Assembly (NCBI RefSeq): GCF_900113045.1
Contig: NZ_FONY01000034.1
Location: forward strand, 21,243-61,893
Reading direction: 5' to 3'
DNA length: 40,651 nt
Source of the DNA: Thermoflexibacter ruber
GTDB lineage: Bacteria > Bacteroidota > Bacteroidia > Cytophagales > Thermoflexibacteraceae
The translations under genes and the position numbers were made by a program. Positions within the stretch are counted from its first letter, which is position 1. The number at the start of each line of letters is the position of its first letter. Shown here one piece after another: positions 1 to 6,702 of this stretch. Below the pieces are notes generated by a model. It was not told the DNA's origin and ran no database searches. It was given only the letters and a program-made list of their open reading frames with translations.

Positions 1-90
1 CAAGGGCAGATTTTGGAGAAAAGGCTTGCATGGTGGCAAGGTAAAGAAAAACAGATAGATGATGTGTTGGTAGTGGGAGTAGTGCTATGA
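1..90 (+). CDS. C-terminal end of a SpoIIE-type (PP2C) protein phosphatase, partial
   Basis: Frame 1 is open from the window edge to a TGA at 88-90 and gives 29 residues that end in WWQGKEKQIDDVLVVGVVL. An amphipathic helix, then W-x-G, then Q-x-DD-[VIM]-L-V-V-G-[VI] and a stop is the usual end of SpoIIE-like PP2C phosphatases; the DD pair belongs to the last metal-binding strand. In Bacteroidota such domains commonly end large sensor proteins (TPR or 7TM-DISM types), but the sensor part lies outside the window. Only the tail is visible, so the family call rests on this motif and the rest of the protein cannot be described. Confidence 0.6.
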   Translation, partial: QGQILEKRLAWWQGKEKQIDDVLVVGVVL

Positions 91-121
91 GATAAATTTT
101 TTTAAAAATTGTACTTTTTAT

Positions 122-150
122 TTTGAATTACAAAAAAAAGTATATTTTTG
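122..150 (+). promoter_or_regulatory. Possible promoter upstream of the DksA-like gene
   Basis: TATTTTTG (143-150) matches the Bacteroidota -7 element TAnnTTTG and a TTTG lies at 122-125. The spacing is 17 rather than the usual 19, and the leader to the start codon at 386 would be more than 220 bases, so this is a weak call. I see no other gene or clear structure in the rest of 91-385. Confidence 0.3.
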
Positions 151-385
151 CGAGCAATTAGATAATTTACTGCAATTTTGGACTTGTCTTAGAAAATTTA
201 GTACAATATTAATTTGTATTTTAATAAGTTAGCGTATAGCCAAACCTTTTTCTAAGTAATCACGTAATACTTATTAAAAAAAGATTAAACCCCAATTCAT
301 CACTGCTTAATATTACTTTACCTATTTTAAACCATATATAATCAAGAGGGTTTCATCTCTGAGTTAATTTTAAACCAAGACGCTT

Positions 386-772
386 ATGAAGTCATCAACA
401 ACAGGAGAAAAAGTTCGCTACTCAGAAGCAGAGTTAAAGGAATTTGAGGAACTTTTATTAGCCAAGCTAAAAGAGTCAAAAGACAAACTTTCTCACCTCA
501 AACAGTCTATGAATAGGCGCGCCACAGGCGAAGACGACAATGTAAACGGCATGAAGTCATTAGAAGATGGTGCCGATGCACTTGAAAAAGAACAACTTAA
601 CCAGCTTGCGGCTCGTACACAGAAGTATGTTACACAGTTAGAAAATGCCCTTGTAAGAATCAAAAATGGTACTTATGGCATTTGTGTAAGCACAGGCAAA
701 TTAATACCCAAGGAAAGGCTGAGGGCTGTGCCACATACTCAATACTCTATTGAAGCGAAAAAAGGTAGCTAA
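386..772 (+). CDS. DksA/TraR-like regulatory protein with a degenerate zinc finger
   Basis: 128 residues. Residues 12-92 form a charged helical hairpin like the coiled coil of DksA. Residues 95-125 (NGTYGICVSTGKLIPKERL, then RAVPHTQYSIEAKK) follow the DksA/TraR C4-type zinc finger, but only Cys100 of the four metal-binding cysteines is present; the others are replaced by Thr, Ser and Ala. The fold signature G-x-C-x-x-[ST]-G-K-x-I-x-x-x-R-L is otherwise kept, and I recall similar cysteine-poor versions in other Bacteroidota. DksA proteins enter the RNA polymerase secondary channel and act with ppGpp on stable RNA promoters; a similar role here is inferred. A strong terminator follows directly, so it is probably transcribed alone. 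Confidence 0.85.
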   Translation: MKSSTTGEKVRYSEAELKEFEELLLAKLKESKDKLSHLKQSMNRRATGEDDNVNGMKSLEDGADALEKEQLNQLAARTQKYVTQLENALVRIKNGTYGICVSTGKLIPKERLRAVPHTQYSIEAKKGS

Positions 773-780
773 AGAATACA

Positions 781-814
781 AAAGGTTGGGATTGGCTTAT
801 CTCAACCTTTTTTT
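781..814 (+). terminator. Rho-independent terminator after the DksA-like gene
   Basis: AAAGGTTGGG (781-790) pairs with CTCAACCTTT (801-810) over 10 bp with one G-U pair and a 10-base loop, and a run of seven T (808-814) overlaps the stem end. Confidence 0.85.
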
Positions 815-891
815 GTACTACATTTTGCAATTAGCAAAAAATTTAAGAACTTTGCAAAAGTTTTTAAGGCTTGTTGTTTTACGCCTAACTT

Positions 892-1461
892 ATGTTACAG
901 ACTTCTCGCTTTCTTACAACCCATATTGAAGCCCTTATATTCTGTTCATCGACGCCGATTAAAATTGAAGAAATTAGGCTATGTTTATCAGAACTATTGG
1001 ATACAGAAGTACCTAACGAGCATATAGAGGCAGGTATTCATGAGCTTATTAGCAAATATCAAAGCGAAGATTTTGCATTTCAAGTATTTTACACAGGTGG
1101 CGGCTATCAGATGCTTACAAAACCTCAGTATCAGACTATCATAAGCCTACAAATCAAACAAAAGTCAAAAAAACGCCTCTCTAATGCGGCATTAGAAACT
1201 TTGGCAGTAATTGCATACAAACAGCCTATCAGCAAAAACGAAATAGAGCAAATTAGAGGAGTAGGGTGTGATTATGCAATTCAGAAGCTATTAGAAAAAG
1301 AACTTATCGAAATCAAAGGGAAGTCAGAAGCCATCGGCAGACCCCTCCTATACGGCACAAGTGCCAAACTAATGGATTATTTGGGAATCAATGACCTCAA
1401 AGAACTACCTACACCCAAAGACTTTAGTAGTGATGCAAGTGAGATAGGCAATCAGCAGTAA
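892..1461 (+). CDS. scpB: Segregation and condensation protein B
   Basis: 189 residues, the normal length for ScpB. It opens with HIEALIFCSSTPIKIEEI, the first helix-turn-helix of the family (LEALLFASSEPLS-like), and continues with LSNAALETLAVIAYKQPISK and EIEQIRGVGCDYAIQKLLEK, the hallmark second winged helix (A-L-E-T-L-A-[VI]-I-A-Y-[KR]-Q-P-[IV]-[ST]-[KR]-x-E-[IV]-E-x-I-R-G). ScpB dimers bind ScpA and the SMC head domains to form the bacterial condensin. scpA is not in the window. The ATG at 892 is the only reasonable start and has no Shine-Dalgarno. The pseudouridine synthase gene follows after 59 bases on the same strand, an association of scpB and rluB seen in many bacteria, so the two are probably co-transcribed. 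Confidence 0.95.
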   Translation: MLQTSRFLTTHIEALIFCSSTPIKIEEIRLCLSELLDTEVPNEHIEAGIHELISKYQSEDFAFQVFYTGGGYQMLTKPQYQTIISLQIKQKSKKRLSNAALETLAVIAYKQPISKNEIEQIRGVGCDYAIQKLLEKELIEIKGKSEAIGRPLLYGTSAKLMDYLGINDLKELPTPKDFSSDASEIGNQQ

Positions 1462-1520
1462 AATAAATCAGCAGGCGGGTAACATCCCCTCACAATTTAG
1501 GTTTAAAGATAAAACAAAAC

Positions 1521-3122
1521 ATGGAAAACAATTACAGAGATAAGAAATCTCGTTCTTCACGCTTGGGAAAGCGCAATGAAGAAAATAAATCAGGCGCAAA
1601 AAATAACTCCGCCAATAGGAAAGAGGCATTTAGCAAAGGTACAAAGTTTGATAAAAAATCAAACAACAGTTTTGACAAGAAAGATGGAACTTTCAAGAAA
1701 AAATCAGGTATTCGCACAGCCCAAAACAAAGAGTATGACATAGAAGAATTGACAGGAACCCAAACTCGCAAATCTAACTTTAAATCTCAAAATAATCGCC
1801 ACAAAAATGAAATGCAGCAAGACGGCGACCACTTTTACGGAAAACCTTTTGAGAAAAAAGAAAATAAGTTTGGAAAGGAAAAATCTAACGGCAAACCTTT
1901 TAGAAAGAAAGAGGGAAGTAGTGAACGCAACGGGAAATCCTTTGAGCCTAAGCGCAGAGGATTTGACGAAAGCAAACCTTTTGAAAAGAGGGAAAAGTCT
2001 TACGACAAACCGTATAGCAAAGAAAATAAGTCTTTTGAAAAGAAAGACCGTACTTACAATAAGTCCTATGATAAAGAAAACAAACCTTTTGAAAAAAAGG
2101 AAAGATTTAGTAACAAAAACACTAAGTTAGAGTTTGAGGACTTTAGCTATGGAGATAGCAATAGTACTAAAAATAAGTTTGGTAGAAATGGCAGACTTTC
2201 CTCTCAAAGACCTCAGCAAAAAGAAGATGTAGTAAAGGACTTCAAAGAAAGAAAGGAAAAAGCCAAAAAAAAGAATATCAAAACGCCAGATTATGACTTA
2301 AAGAAATTCAAAGACATAGAACAAGATTTAGCAAACAAAGAAAAAACAAAACGCAAGAGAATAAATCGCAAGGAGCAAGATGTTTCCTTTGAGGAAGTGA
2401 AAGGTGATGGAGGCGAAGTACGACTAAACCGATTCATCGCTAATGCGGGAGTATGCTCGCGCAGAGAAGCCGATGAACTCATACAAAAAGGTAGAGTAAA
2501 AATCAATGGTCAAGTAATGACGGAAATGGGCTATAGAGTAAAGCCCACAGATTCCGTGTATTTAGACGATGAGCCTTTGAAAAGAGAACGCATTGTTTAT
2601 GTGTTACTTAACAAACCCAAAGACCATATCACGACTACTGATGACCCAGAAGGAAGAAAAACAGTTATGAATTTAGTAAGAAAAGCCTGCAACGAACGCA
2701 TCTATCCCGTAGGGCGACTTGACCGCAATACCACAGGCTTGCTATTACTCACTAACGATGGGGCATTGGCAGAAAAATTGGCACACCCTTCTAATAATAT
2801 CAAAAAAGTTTATCAAATTCTTTTAGACAAGCCAATTACAGAAGACGATTTCAACAAAATTGTAGAAGGTATAGAATTAGAAGACGGTAACATTAAGCCT
2901 GATAAGCTATCTGTGATTTCTGACGATGGCTCTGCCTTAGAAATGCACATACATAGCGGTAAGAATAGAATAGTTCGTCGTATTTTTGAGCATTTAGGCT
3001 ATGAGATACTACGCTTAGACCGAGTAAGCTATGCAGGACTTACAAAGAAAGGACTTACCAGAGGAGAATGGAGATACCTTACTGAGCAAGAGGTAATTAG
3101 GCTAAAATACTTCGTAAAGTAA
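1521..3122 (+). CDS. RluB/RluE/RluF-family pseudouridine synthase with a ~300-residue basic disordered N-terminus
   Basis: 533 residues. Residues 1-297 are low-complexity and strongly basic (Lys, Arg, Asn, Ser, Glu, Phe) with degenerate repeats of the type KPFEKKE, SYDKPYSKENKSFEKKD and KSYDKENKPFEKKE. Residues 300-350 are an S4 RNA-binding domain (VRLNRFIANAGVCSRREADE). The catalytic domain follows with the GRLDRNTTGLLLLTNDG motif; Asp401 is the expected catalytic aspartate. The KxxxRRIFEHLGYEILRLDRV block near the C-terminus is also typical. Family members modify 23S or 16S rRNA uridines near the peptidyl transferase or decoding regions; which site cannot be read from the sequence. The basic tail probably adds non-specific RNA binding. 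A long antisense frame inside the repeats is a by-product of the A-rich coding strand. Confidence 0.9.
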   Translation: MENNYRDKKSRSSRLGKRNEENKSGAKNNSANRKEAFSKGTKFDKKSNNSFDKKDGTFKKKSGIRTAQNKEYDIEELTGTQTRKSNFKSQNNRHKNEMQQDGDHFYGKPFEKKENKFGKEKSNGKPFRKKEGSSERNGKSFEPKRRGFDESKPFEKREKSYDKPYSKENKSFEKKDRTYNKSYDKENKPFEKKERFSNKNTKLEFEDFSYGDSNSTKNKFGRNGRLSSQRPQQKEDVVKDFKERKEKAKKKNIKTPDYDLKKFKDIEQDLANKEKTKRKRINRKEQDVSFEEVKGDGGEVRLNRFIANAGVCSRREADELIQKGRVKINGQVMTEMGYRVKPTDSVYLDDEPLKRERIVYVLLNKPKDHITTTDDPEGRKTVMNLVRKACNERIYPVGRLDRNTTGLLLLTNDGALAEKLAHPSNNIKKVYQILLDKPITEDDFNKIVEGIELEDGNIKPDKLSVISDDGSALEMHIHSGKNRIVRRIFEHLGYEILRLDRVSYAGLTKKGLTRGEWRYLTEQEVIRLKYFVK

Positions 3123-3125
3123 CAG

Positions 3126-3177
3126 GATAAATTTTTGTACTTTGTCAAAGTTTTGATACTTTGACAAAGTATTTATC
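3126..3177. terminator. Bidirectional terminator-like hairpin between convergent genes
   Basis: TACTTTGTCAAAG (3138-3150) and CTTTGACAAAGTA (3159-3171) are perfect 13-bp inverted repeats around an 8-base loop. GATAAA (3126-3131) and TTTATC (3172-3177) extend the dyad past a short one-sided bulge. It sits between the stop codons of the pseudouridine synthase gene (+) and the flavodoxin gene (-), where termination of both transcripts is expected. Confidence 0.75.
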
Positions 3178-3189
3178 TGCTCAAAACCG

Positions 3190-3714
3190 CTACGCCTCTA
3201 TCTCTACTTCAAAACCAAACTCCTGCCAAACCTGTGCTAACCAAGCATTAAGACGTTCTTCGGTAAGTTCTGGCTGATTATCCTCGTCCAATGCCAAACC
3301 CAAGAAATAGCCGTCTCTTTCTCCCTTAGAAGCAGTATGTTCATAGCCCTCAGTCGACCAAAGTCCCAAAATTTCTCCGCCTTGGGCTGTTACTACGTCA
3401 GCAATAGTTCCCACCGCATCAAGATAATACTCAGCGTAACCATATTGGTCGCCAAGCCCATAAATGGCTACTTTTTTCCCTGAAAAATCTAATTTGCTAA
3501 GAGCAGGTAGGTTAGTTTCCCAGTCAGCTTGCAACTCTCCATCGTACCAAGTAGGCGCACCAAAAATAAGATATTCATAATCAAGAATTTTTTGAGGATT
3601 GGTATCTGCCCAATTGTAGATGTCTATGTTTTCTGTGCCGACCAAATCTGCTATTTTCTCAGCAACTTCCTTAGTTTTTCCTGTGTCTGAACCGTAAAAT
3701 AATCCAATTTTCAT
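3190..3714 (-). CDS. fldA: Long-chain flavodoxin
   Basis: 174 residues, typical for long-chain flavodoxins. The FMN phosphate loop is GSDTGKTKEVAEKIAD (residues 9-24, pattern [ST]-x-T-G-x-T). The isoalloxazine-stacking loops are GAPTWYDGELQADW (Trp and Tyr) and GLGDQYGYAEYYLDA. Flavodoxin is a small soluble one-electron carrier that replaces ferredoxin under iron limitation. The gene is the last on the minus strand of the sulfur/siroheme block, 90 bases after the DUF2490 gene, so donation of electrons to the siroheme sulfite reductase is plausible but inferred; no convincing promoter of its own was found in the gap. Confidence 0.95.
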   Translation of the reverse strand: MKIGLFYGSDTGKTKEVAEKIADLVGTENIDIYNWADTNPQKILDYEYLIFGAPTWYDGELQADWETNLPALSKLDFSGKKVAIYGLGDQYGYAEYYLDAVGTIADVVTAQGGEILGLWSTEGYEHTASKGERDGYFLGLALDEDNQPELTEERLNAWLAQVWQEFGFEVEIEA

Positions 3715-3804
3715 TGTTTGCTAATTTAATTGTTCCTTTTATATAGTTTGTAGTTTCTTGTTTATTCTCGTTGATACAGTTTTGAATTGTTTTGTCAAAT
3801 TTGT

Positions 3805-4560
3805 TTACTCCTTTTTTCTCAAATCAAGAGTATGAAAGACAAAAGCCCTGATAGTGTGATTATTGTAATATTTATTTCCCGATGAAAGTTGTTGAAAAAT
3901 GTTCATATAGCCTAACTGAAGCTGAGCATTGGGAGAAATTTGATAACCTAAACCTAAAAAAAGTCTGTTTTGGTCAAAAGTATTATAGGTAATTTCCTTT
4001 CCTAAATTGATATGGAGTTCGTTACTGAAAATAAAACTTAGACTTTGAGGCTCAAAATTCCTTTTTCCTAATGCTACTGCGAGTGAAAAATTATAACGAA
4101 ATCGGTAATTGAAATTATAACCCTCTGCCAACTCATCATCACTTTTGATTTTTTGCCGAAAACGTTGCTCTGACCTGAACCATTGCATTATTTTCATTCT
4201 TTTTGAATTTGTATGCCACTGCACTTGTTGCCAAGGACGATGCTCTGGCTGAGAAATATTTTTATGCCCATCTGCTGGAAAATGATTAATATAAGCATAG
4301 CCCGCAGTGAGTTTTATATGGTCATTGACATAGTAAGTAAGCCCAAAGCGAGCGATACCTGTCGACCATTTTTCTAAAAAATTATCTGTACGCCTCAAAT
4401 GCCCATCAAACCAAAAACCAAGTTTGTTAGTGAACCTTGTTTGGTTGAAGTAAGCAGTCCAAACTTGCTCTCTATCTATTACTTGTTTCAAGTTTTGTGC
4501 AAAAACACTCTGCCCACTTAACCATAAGCAAACAAACAGCGTAAGTCTTTTAATTTTCAT
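3805..4560 (-). CDS. DUF2490 outer-membrane beta-barrel protein
   Basis: 251 residues from the ATG at 4560, chosen over an in-frame TTG four codons upstream because the ATG gives a clean signal peptide (MKIKRLTLFVCLWLSG, cleavage after VFA-Q). The mature part shows DUF2490 features: QVWTAYFNQTRF, KLGFWFDGHLR, RFGLTYYVNDHIKLTAGYAY, EHRPWQQVQW and QWFRSEQRFRQ, alternating aromatic strands that end in an aromatic/charged C-terminus. The stop of the upstream precorrin-2 dehydrogenase gene and this ATG are one base apart (TGAGATG), so the two are translationally coupled. The family has no established function; an outer-membrane barrel at the end of a sulfur/siroheme operon suggests a role in uptake of an inorganic or organic ion, which is inference. 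Confidence 0.8.
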   Translation of the reverse strand: MKIKRLTLFVCLWLSGQSVFAQNLKQVIDREQVWTAYFNQTRFTNKLGFWFDGHLRRTDNFLEKWSTGIARFGLTYYVNDHIKLTAGYAYINHFPADGHKNISQPEHRPWQQVQWHTNSKRMKIMQWFRSEQRFRQKIKSDDELAEGYNFNYRFRYNFSLAVALGKRNFEPQSLSFIFSNELHINLGKEITYNTFDQNRLFLGLGYQISPNAQLQLGYMNIFQQLSSGNKYYNNHTIRAFVFHTLDLRKKE

Positions 4561-4561
4561 C

Positions 4562-5134
4562 TCAGTTCTCAATCAATGAAGCAGTTAGCTCATTGAGTTT
4601 TTTGACCTTTGTTTCAAAATCTCCTTTCAAACTATTTCTAAACTGCTGCAAATTGTCCAACAATTCTTCTATTTCTTCTGGTAAAGCCTCTTCCAAAATT
4701 TCTCTGAATCGCTTGGCAAAAGTAGGCGACTTCCCATTGGTCGAGATAGCAATTTTCAAATCTCCTTTGGTAACAATGCTCCCCAAATAAAAATCGCACA
4801 AATCAGGCGTATCTGCCACATTGACAACAAGATTGCGTCTTTTTGCTTCCTGCCAAATTTGGTAGTTGAGTAGCTTGTCTTCTGTGGCTACTATCAATGC
4901 CTGAAACCCCTCCAAATCTGAATTTTCAAATTTTCTTTTCTTAATTTTTAAGGAGTATTCTCCTTGATATTCAAGGATTTCCTCTTTGATTTCTGGCGCA
5001 ATCAAAGTAACTTTAGCATTGGGGCTGGACTTGAACATAAACGACACTTTTTCTAAGGCTACATTCCCGCCTCCCACTACCAAAATTGGTACTTTGTCTA
5101 ATTTTAAAAATATAGGATATAATAAATTGCTCAT
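4562..5134 (-). CDS. Precorrin-2 dehydrogenase / sirohydrochlorin ferrochelatase (Met8/CysG-N type)
   Basis: 190 residues from the ATG at 5134 (MSNLLYPIFLKL); an in-frame TTG seven codons earlier is less likely. The N-terminus holds the NAD-binding motif VPILVVGGGNVALEK, and the middle holds VVNVADTPDLCDFYLGSIVTKGDLKIAISTNGKSPTFAKRFRE, the signature of CysG N-terminal / Met8p enzymes that oxidise precorrin-2 and insert Fe2+ to give siroheme. The methyltransferase half of CysG is absent and is supplied by the separate cobA gene at 5764-6522, so the two together rebuild CysG. It lies between an unknown membrane protein (49 bases upstream) and DUF2490 (coupled). Its product siroheme is the cofactor of the reductase encoded upstream in the same direction. 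Confidence 0.92.
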   Translation of the reverse strand: MSNLLYPIFLKLDKVPILVVGGGNVALEKVSFMFKSSPNAKVTLIAPEIKEEILEYQGEYSLKIKKRKFENSDLEGFQALIVATEDKLLNYQIWQEAKRRNLVVNVADTPDLCDFYLGSIVTKGDLKIAISTNGKSPTFAKRFREILEEALPEEIEELLDNLQQFRNSLKGDFETKVKKLNELTASLIEN

Positions 5135-5183
5135 ATTTTTATTTTTGGAGTACAATTTTCTAAATCATACAGTTGAAATTATT

Positions 5184-5708
5184 TTACCAAGGACCTGGAT
5201 ACCCGCCACTCAAATTTTTCATAAAAAAGCCATCTACCTTATAATTGCCCTGAGCATCAGTTTTAAGGTCTAAGACAATGTTAATGAAGTAGTTGCTTTC
5301 TCCAAAGTAGCAATCTACTTTCACTCGCAACAAAGACGAACCGTCTATGATATTGGTACTTTCCTCCTTACCAAAAATCTTCCACCGATTAAGTTTGCCT
5401 TTTTCTGTTTGAAGTCTTTGGTAATTGGCTTGGTAGTCTGCCAAAGCATACTTAGCTTTATACGCTTTGGTCGTGAATTTTTCATAGGCTTCTTCTATTT
5501 TCCCTTCGGAAATCAATGTAAAATAAGGAGTTACCAATTTCTGATTGATTTCTTCCTCAAAAGCCACTGTTTTTTGATAGCTCTGGTATAGTCCAAAAAT
5601 TGCTACTGCCAAGCCAAGCAAAATGAGCAACCCATAGCCCTTATAAATACCTAAAACTAATAACAAAATACCTACGATAATGATAAGTACAATTTGGATA
5701 GTGGACAT
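5184..5708 (-). CDS. Unknown membrane-anchored protein in the siroheme operon
   Basis: 174 residues, not recognised. Residues about 5-24 (IQIVLIIIVGILLLVLGIY) and 27-45 (LLILLGLAVAIFGLY) are two closely spaced hydrophobic helices, probably a hairpin anchor. The rest is soluble: a helical segment with PYFTLISEGKIEEAYEKF and TTKAYKAKYALADYQANYQ, then beta-rich stretches (LLRVKVDCYFGESNYFINIVLDL and YKVDGFFMKNL) ending in GGYPGPW. This helix-then-sheet order recalls small NTF2-like/DUF4019-type domains, but I do not claim membership. The gene is packed between cobA (55 bases) and precorrin-2 dehydrogenase (49 bases) on the same strand, so it is likely transcribed with siroheme synthesis. Confidence 0.75.
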   Translation of the reverse strand: MSTIQIVLIIIVGILLLVLGIYKGYGLLILLGLAVAIFGLYQSYQKTVAFEEEINQKLVTPYFTLISEGKIEEAYEKFTTKAYKAKYALADYQANYQRLQTEKGKLNRWKIFGKEESTNIIDGSSLLRVKVDCYFGESNYFINIVLDLKTDAQGNYKVDGFFMKNLSGGYPGPW

Positions 5709-5763
5709 GACTTTAAAATTTTTAGTGGAACAGATAAAATCTATCCAAATATACTTTTTTCGC

Positions 5764-6522
5764 TTATAATTTTGCCAACTCCACTACTGCCTTTCTTTGC
5801 TTTACAAAAAACTCCACAGACTCTCCTATCACAATGATAGCAGGTGCGCCAATTTCTTCCTGCTTTGCTAAACTCACCAAGTCTTGCACTCGCCCTGCTA
5901 CTATTTTCTCATCGGGCAAAGTACCATTCTGCACTATGACCGCAGGAAGGTCGCCTTTGGCATGGTCTTGATAGACCTGTACTATTTTTTCTAATTTGTG
6001 TAACCCCATTAATATTATCACGGTGTCATTTGATTTTACTACGTTATTTATGTCTTCGTTCAATTCGTTGTCGGTAGTAGTAGCAGTCATTACCCTGAAA
6101 CCTCTGCTGACATTGCGTTGGGTAAGAGGAATTTGTAACTGAGAAGGAATTGCAGTGGCTGAGGAAAGTCCTGGTATCACTTCCACAGGAATTCCAAAAC
6201 TTTCTGCTGCCTCTATCTCCTCGCTTGCCCTACCAAACACAAAAGGGTCGCCGCCTTTGAGCCTTACCACATGACCGTATTGGAAGGCATGAGAAATAAT
6301 TAACTGATTGATTTCATCTTGTTTAAAAGATTGATAACCAGCACGTTTCCCTACAAAAAGTTTTACAGCTCTTTGTGGGGCATAAATGAGCAGTTCTTCG
6401 CTAATCAAGGCATCATACAACACTACATCTGCCTCTGCAATGGCTTTTAATCCTTTGACTGTGATTAAATCTGGGTCGCCAGGACCCGCACCTACTAAGG
6501 TTAATTTTGGAGATACTTTCAT
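5764..6522 (-). CDS. cobA: Uroporphyrinogen-III C-methyltransferase
   Basis: 252 residues, standard for the single-domain SUMT enzyme. It uses SAM to methylate uroporphyrinogen III at C2 and C7, giving precorrin-2. Motifs present: LVGAGPGDPDLITVKGLKA (SAM-site glycine loop, residues 9-27), DVVLYDALIS, RLKGGDPFVFGRASEEIEA and VIPGLSSATAIPSQLQIPLT. It is downstream of the reductase gene on the same strand, but separated by a 180-base gap with strong repeated palindromes (see 6567-6597 and 6646-6673), so it may have its own control. Start is ATG at 6522. Confidence 0.95.
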   Translation of the reverse strand: MKVSPKLTLVGAGPGDPDLITVKGLKAIAEADVVLYDALISEELLIYAPQRAVKLFVGKRAGYQSFKQDEINQLIISHAFQYGHVVRLKGGDPFVFGRASEEIEAAESFGIPVEVIPGLSSATAIPSQLQIPLTQRNVSRGFRVMTATTTDNELNEDINNVVKSNDTVIILMGLHKLEKIVQVYQDHAKGDLPAVIVQNGTLPDEKIVAGRVQDLVSLAKQEEIGAPAIIVIGESVEFFVKQRKAVVELAKL

Positions 6523-6566
6523 ATAATTTATCTGTTAGTTTGTTTAAATTTTTAGTTGTTAATTGG

Positions 6567-6597
6567 CTTTTCATGTGATAACACATGACATGAAAAG
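6567..6597. promoter_or_regulatory. Nested palindrome A upstream of cobA (GTGATAACAC core)
   Basis: CTTTTCATGT (6567-6576) and ACATGAAAAG (6588-6597) form a perfect 10-bp inverted repeat. Inside it, TCATGTG (6571-6577) and CACATGA (6582-6588) form a second, mutually exclusive perfect dyad around ATAA. The core GTGATAACAC recurs in palindrome B. There is no T-run, so a terminator is unlikely; an operator, or an RNA switch with two alternative hairpins, fits better. Confidence 0.6.
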
Positions 6598-6645
6598 TTG
6601 TCTTTTTGTTAATTTGTGTAAACCATTGTAACAAGTTATTCTTCA

Positions 6646-6673
6646 GTGTTTTACGTGTTATCACGTAAAACAC
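6646..6673. promoter_or_regulatory. Palindrome B between the reductase gene and cobA (same core, opposite orientation)
   Basis: GTGTTTTACGTG (6646-6657) and CACGTAAAACAC (6662-6673) are perfect 12-bp inverted repeats around TTAT. Read on the minus strand the centre is CGTGATAACACG, the same core as palindrome A, with the two centres 80 bases apart. A third partial copy, GATAACACATCAC, lies at 6688-6700, just after the reductase stop codon. No T-run follows on either strand. Probable binding sites for an unknown dimeric regulator of cobA. Confidence 0.6.
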
Positions 6674-6702
6674 AAATAAAATAAGAAGATAACACATCAC
6701 TG

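Noticed and set aside
1807-2130. 107-residue ORF in another frame inside the pseudouridine synthase gene
   Set aside because: It is a by-product of the A-rich repeats; its composition mirrors the real frame and no start signal is present.
6646-6673. Palindrome B as a rho-independent terminator of the reductase
   Set aside because: No T-run follows on either strand, and its core is repeated in palindrome A; an operator is more likely.
6413-6700. 95-residue minus-strand ORF across the cobA start
   Set aside because: It runs out of the palindrome region into cobA in another frame and has no domain; the gap is better explained as regulatory.
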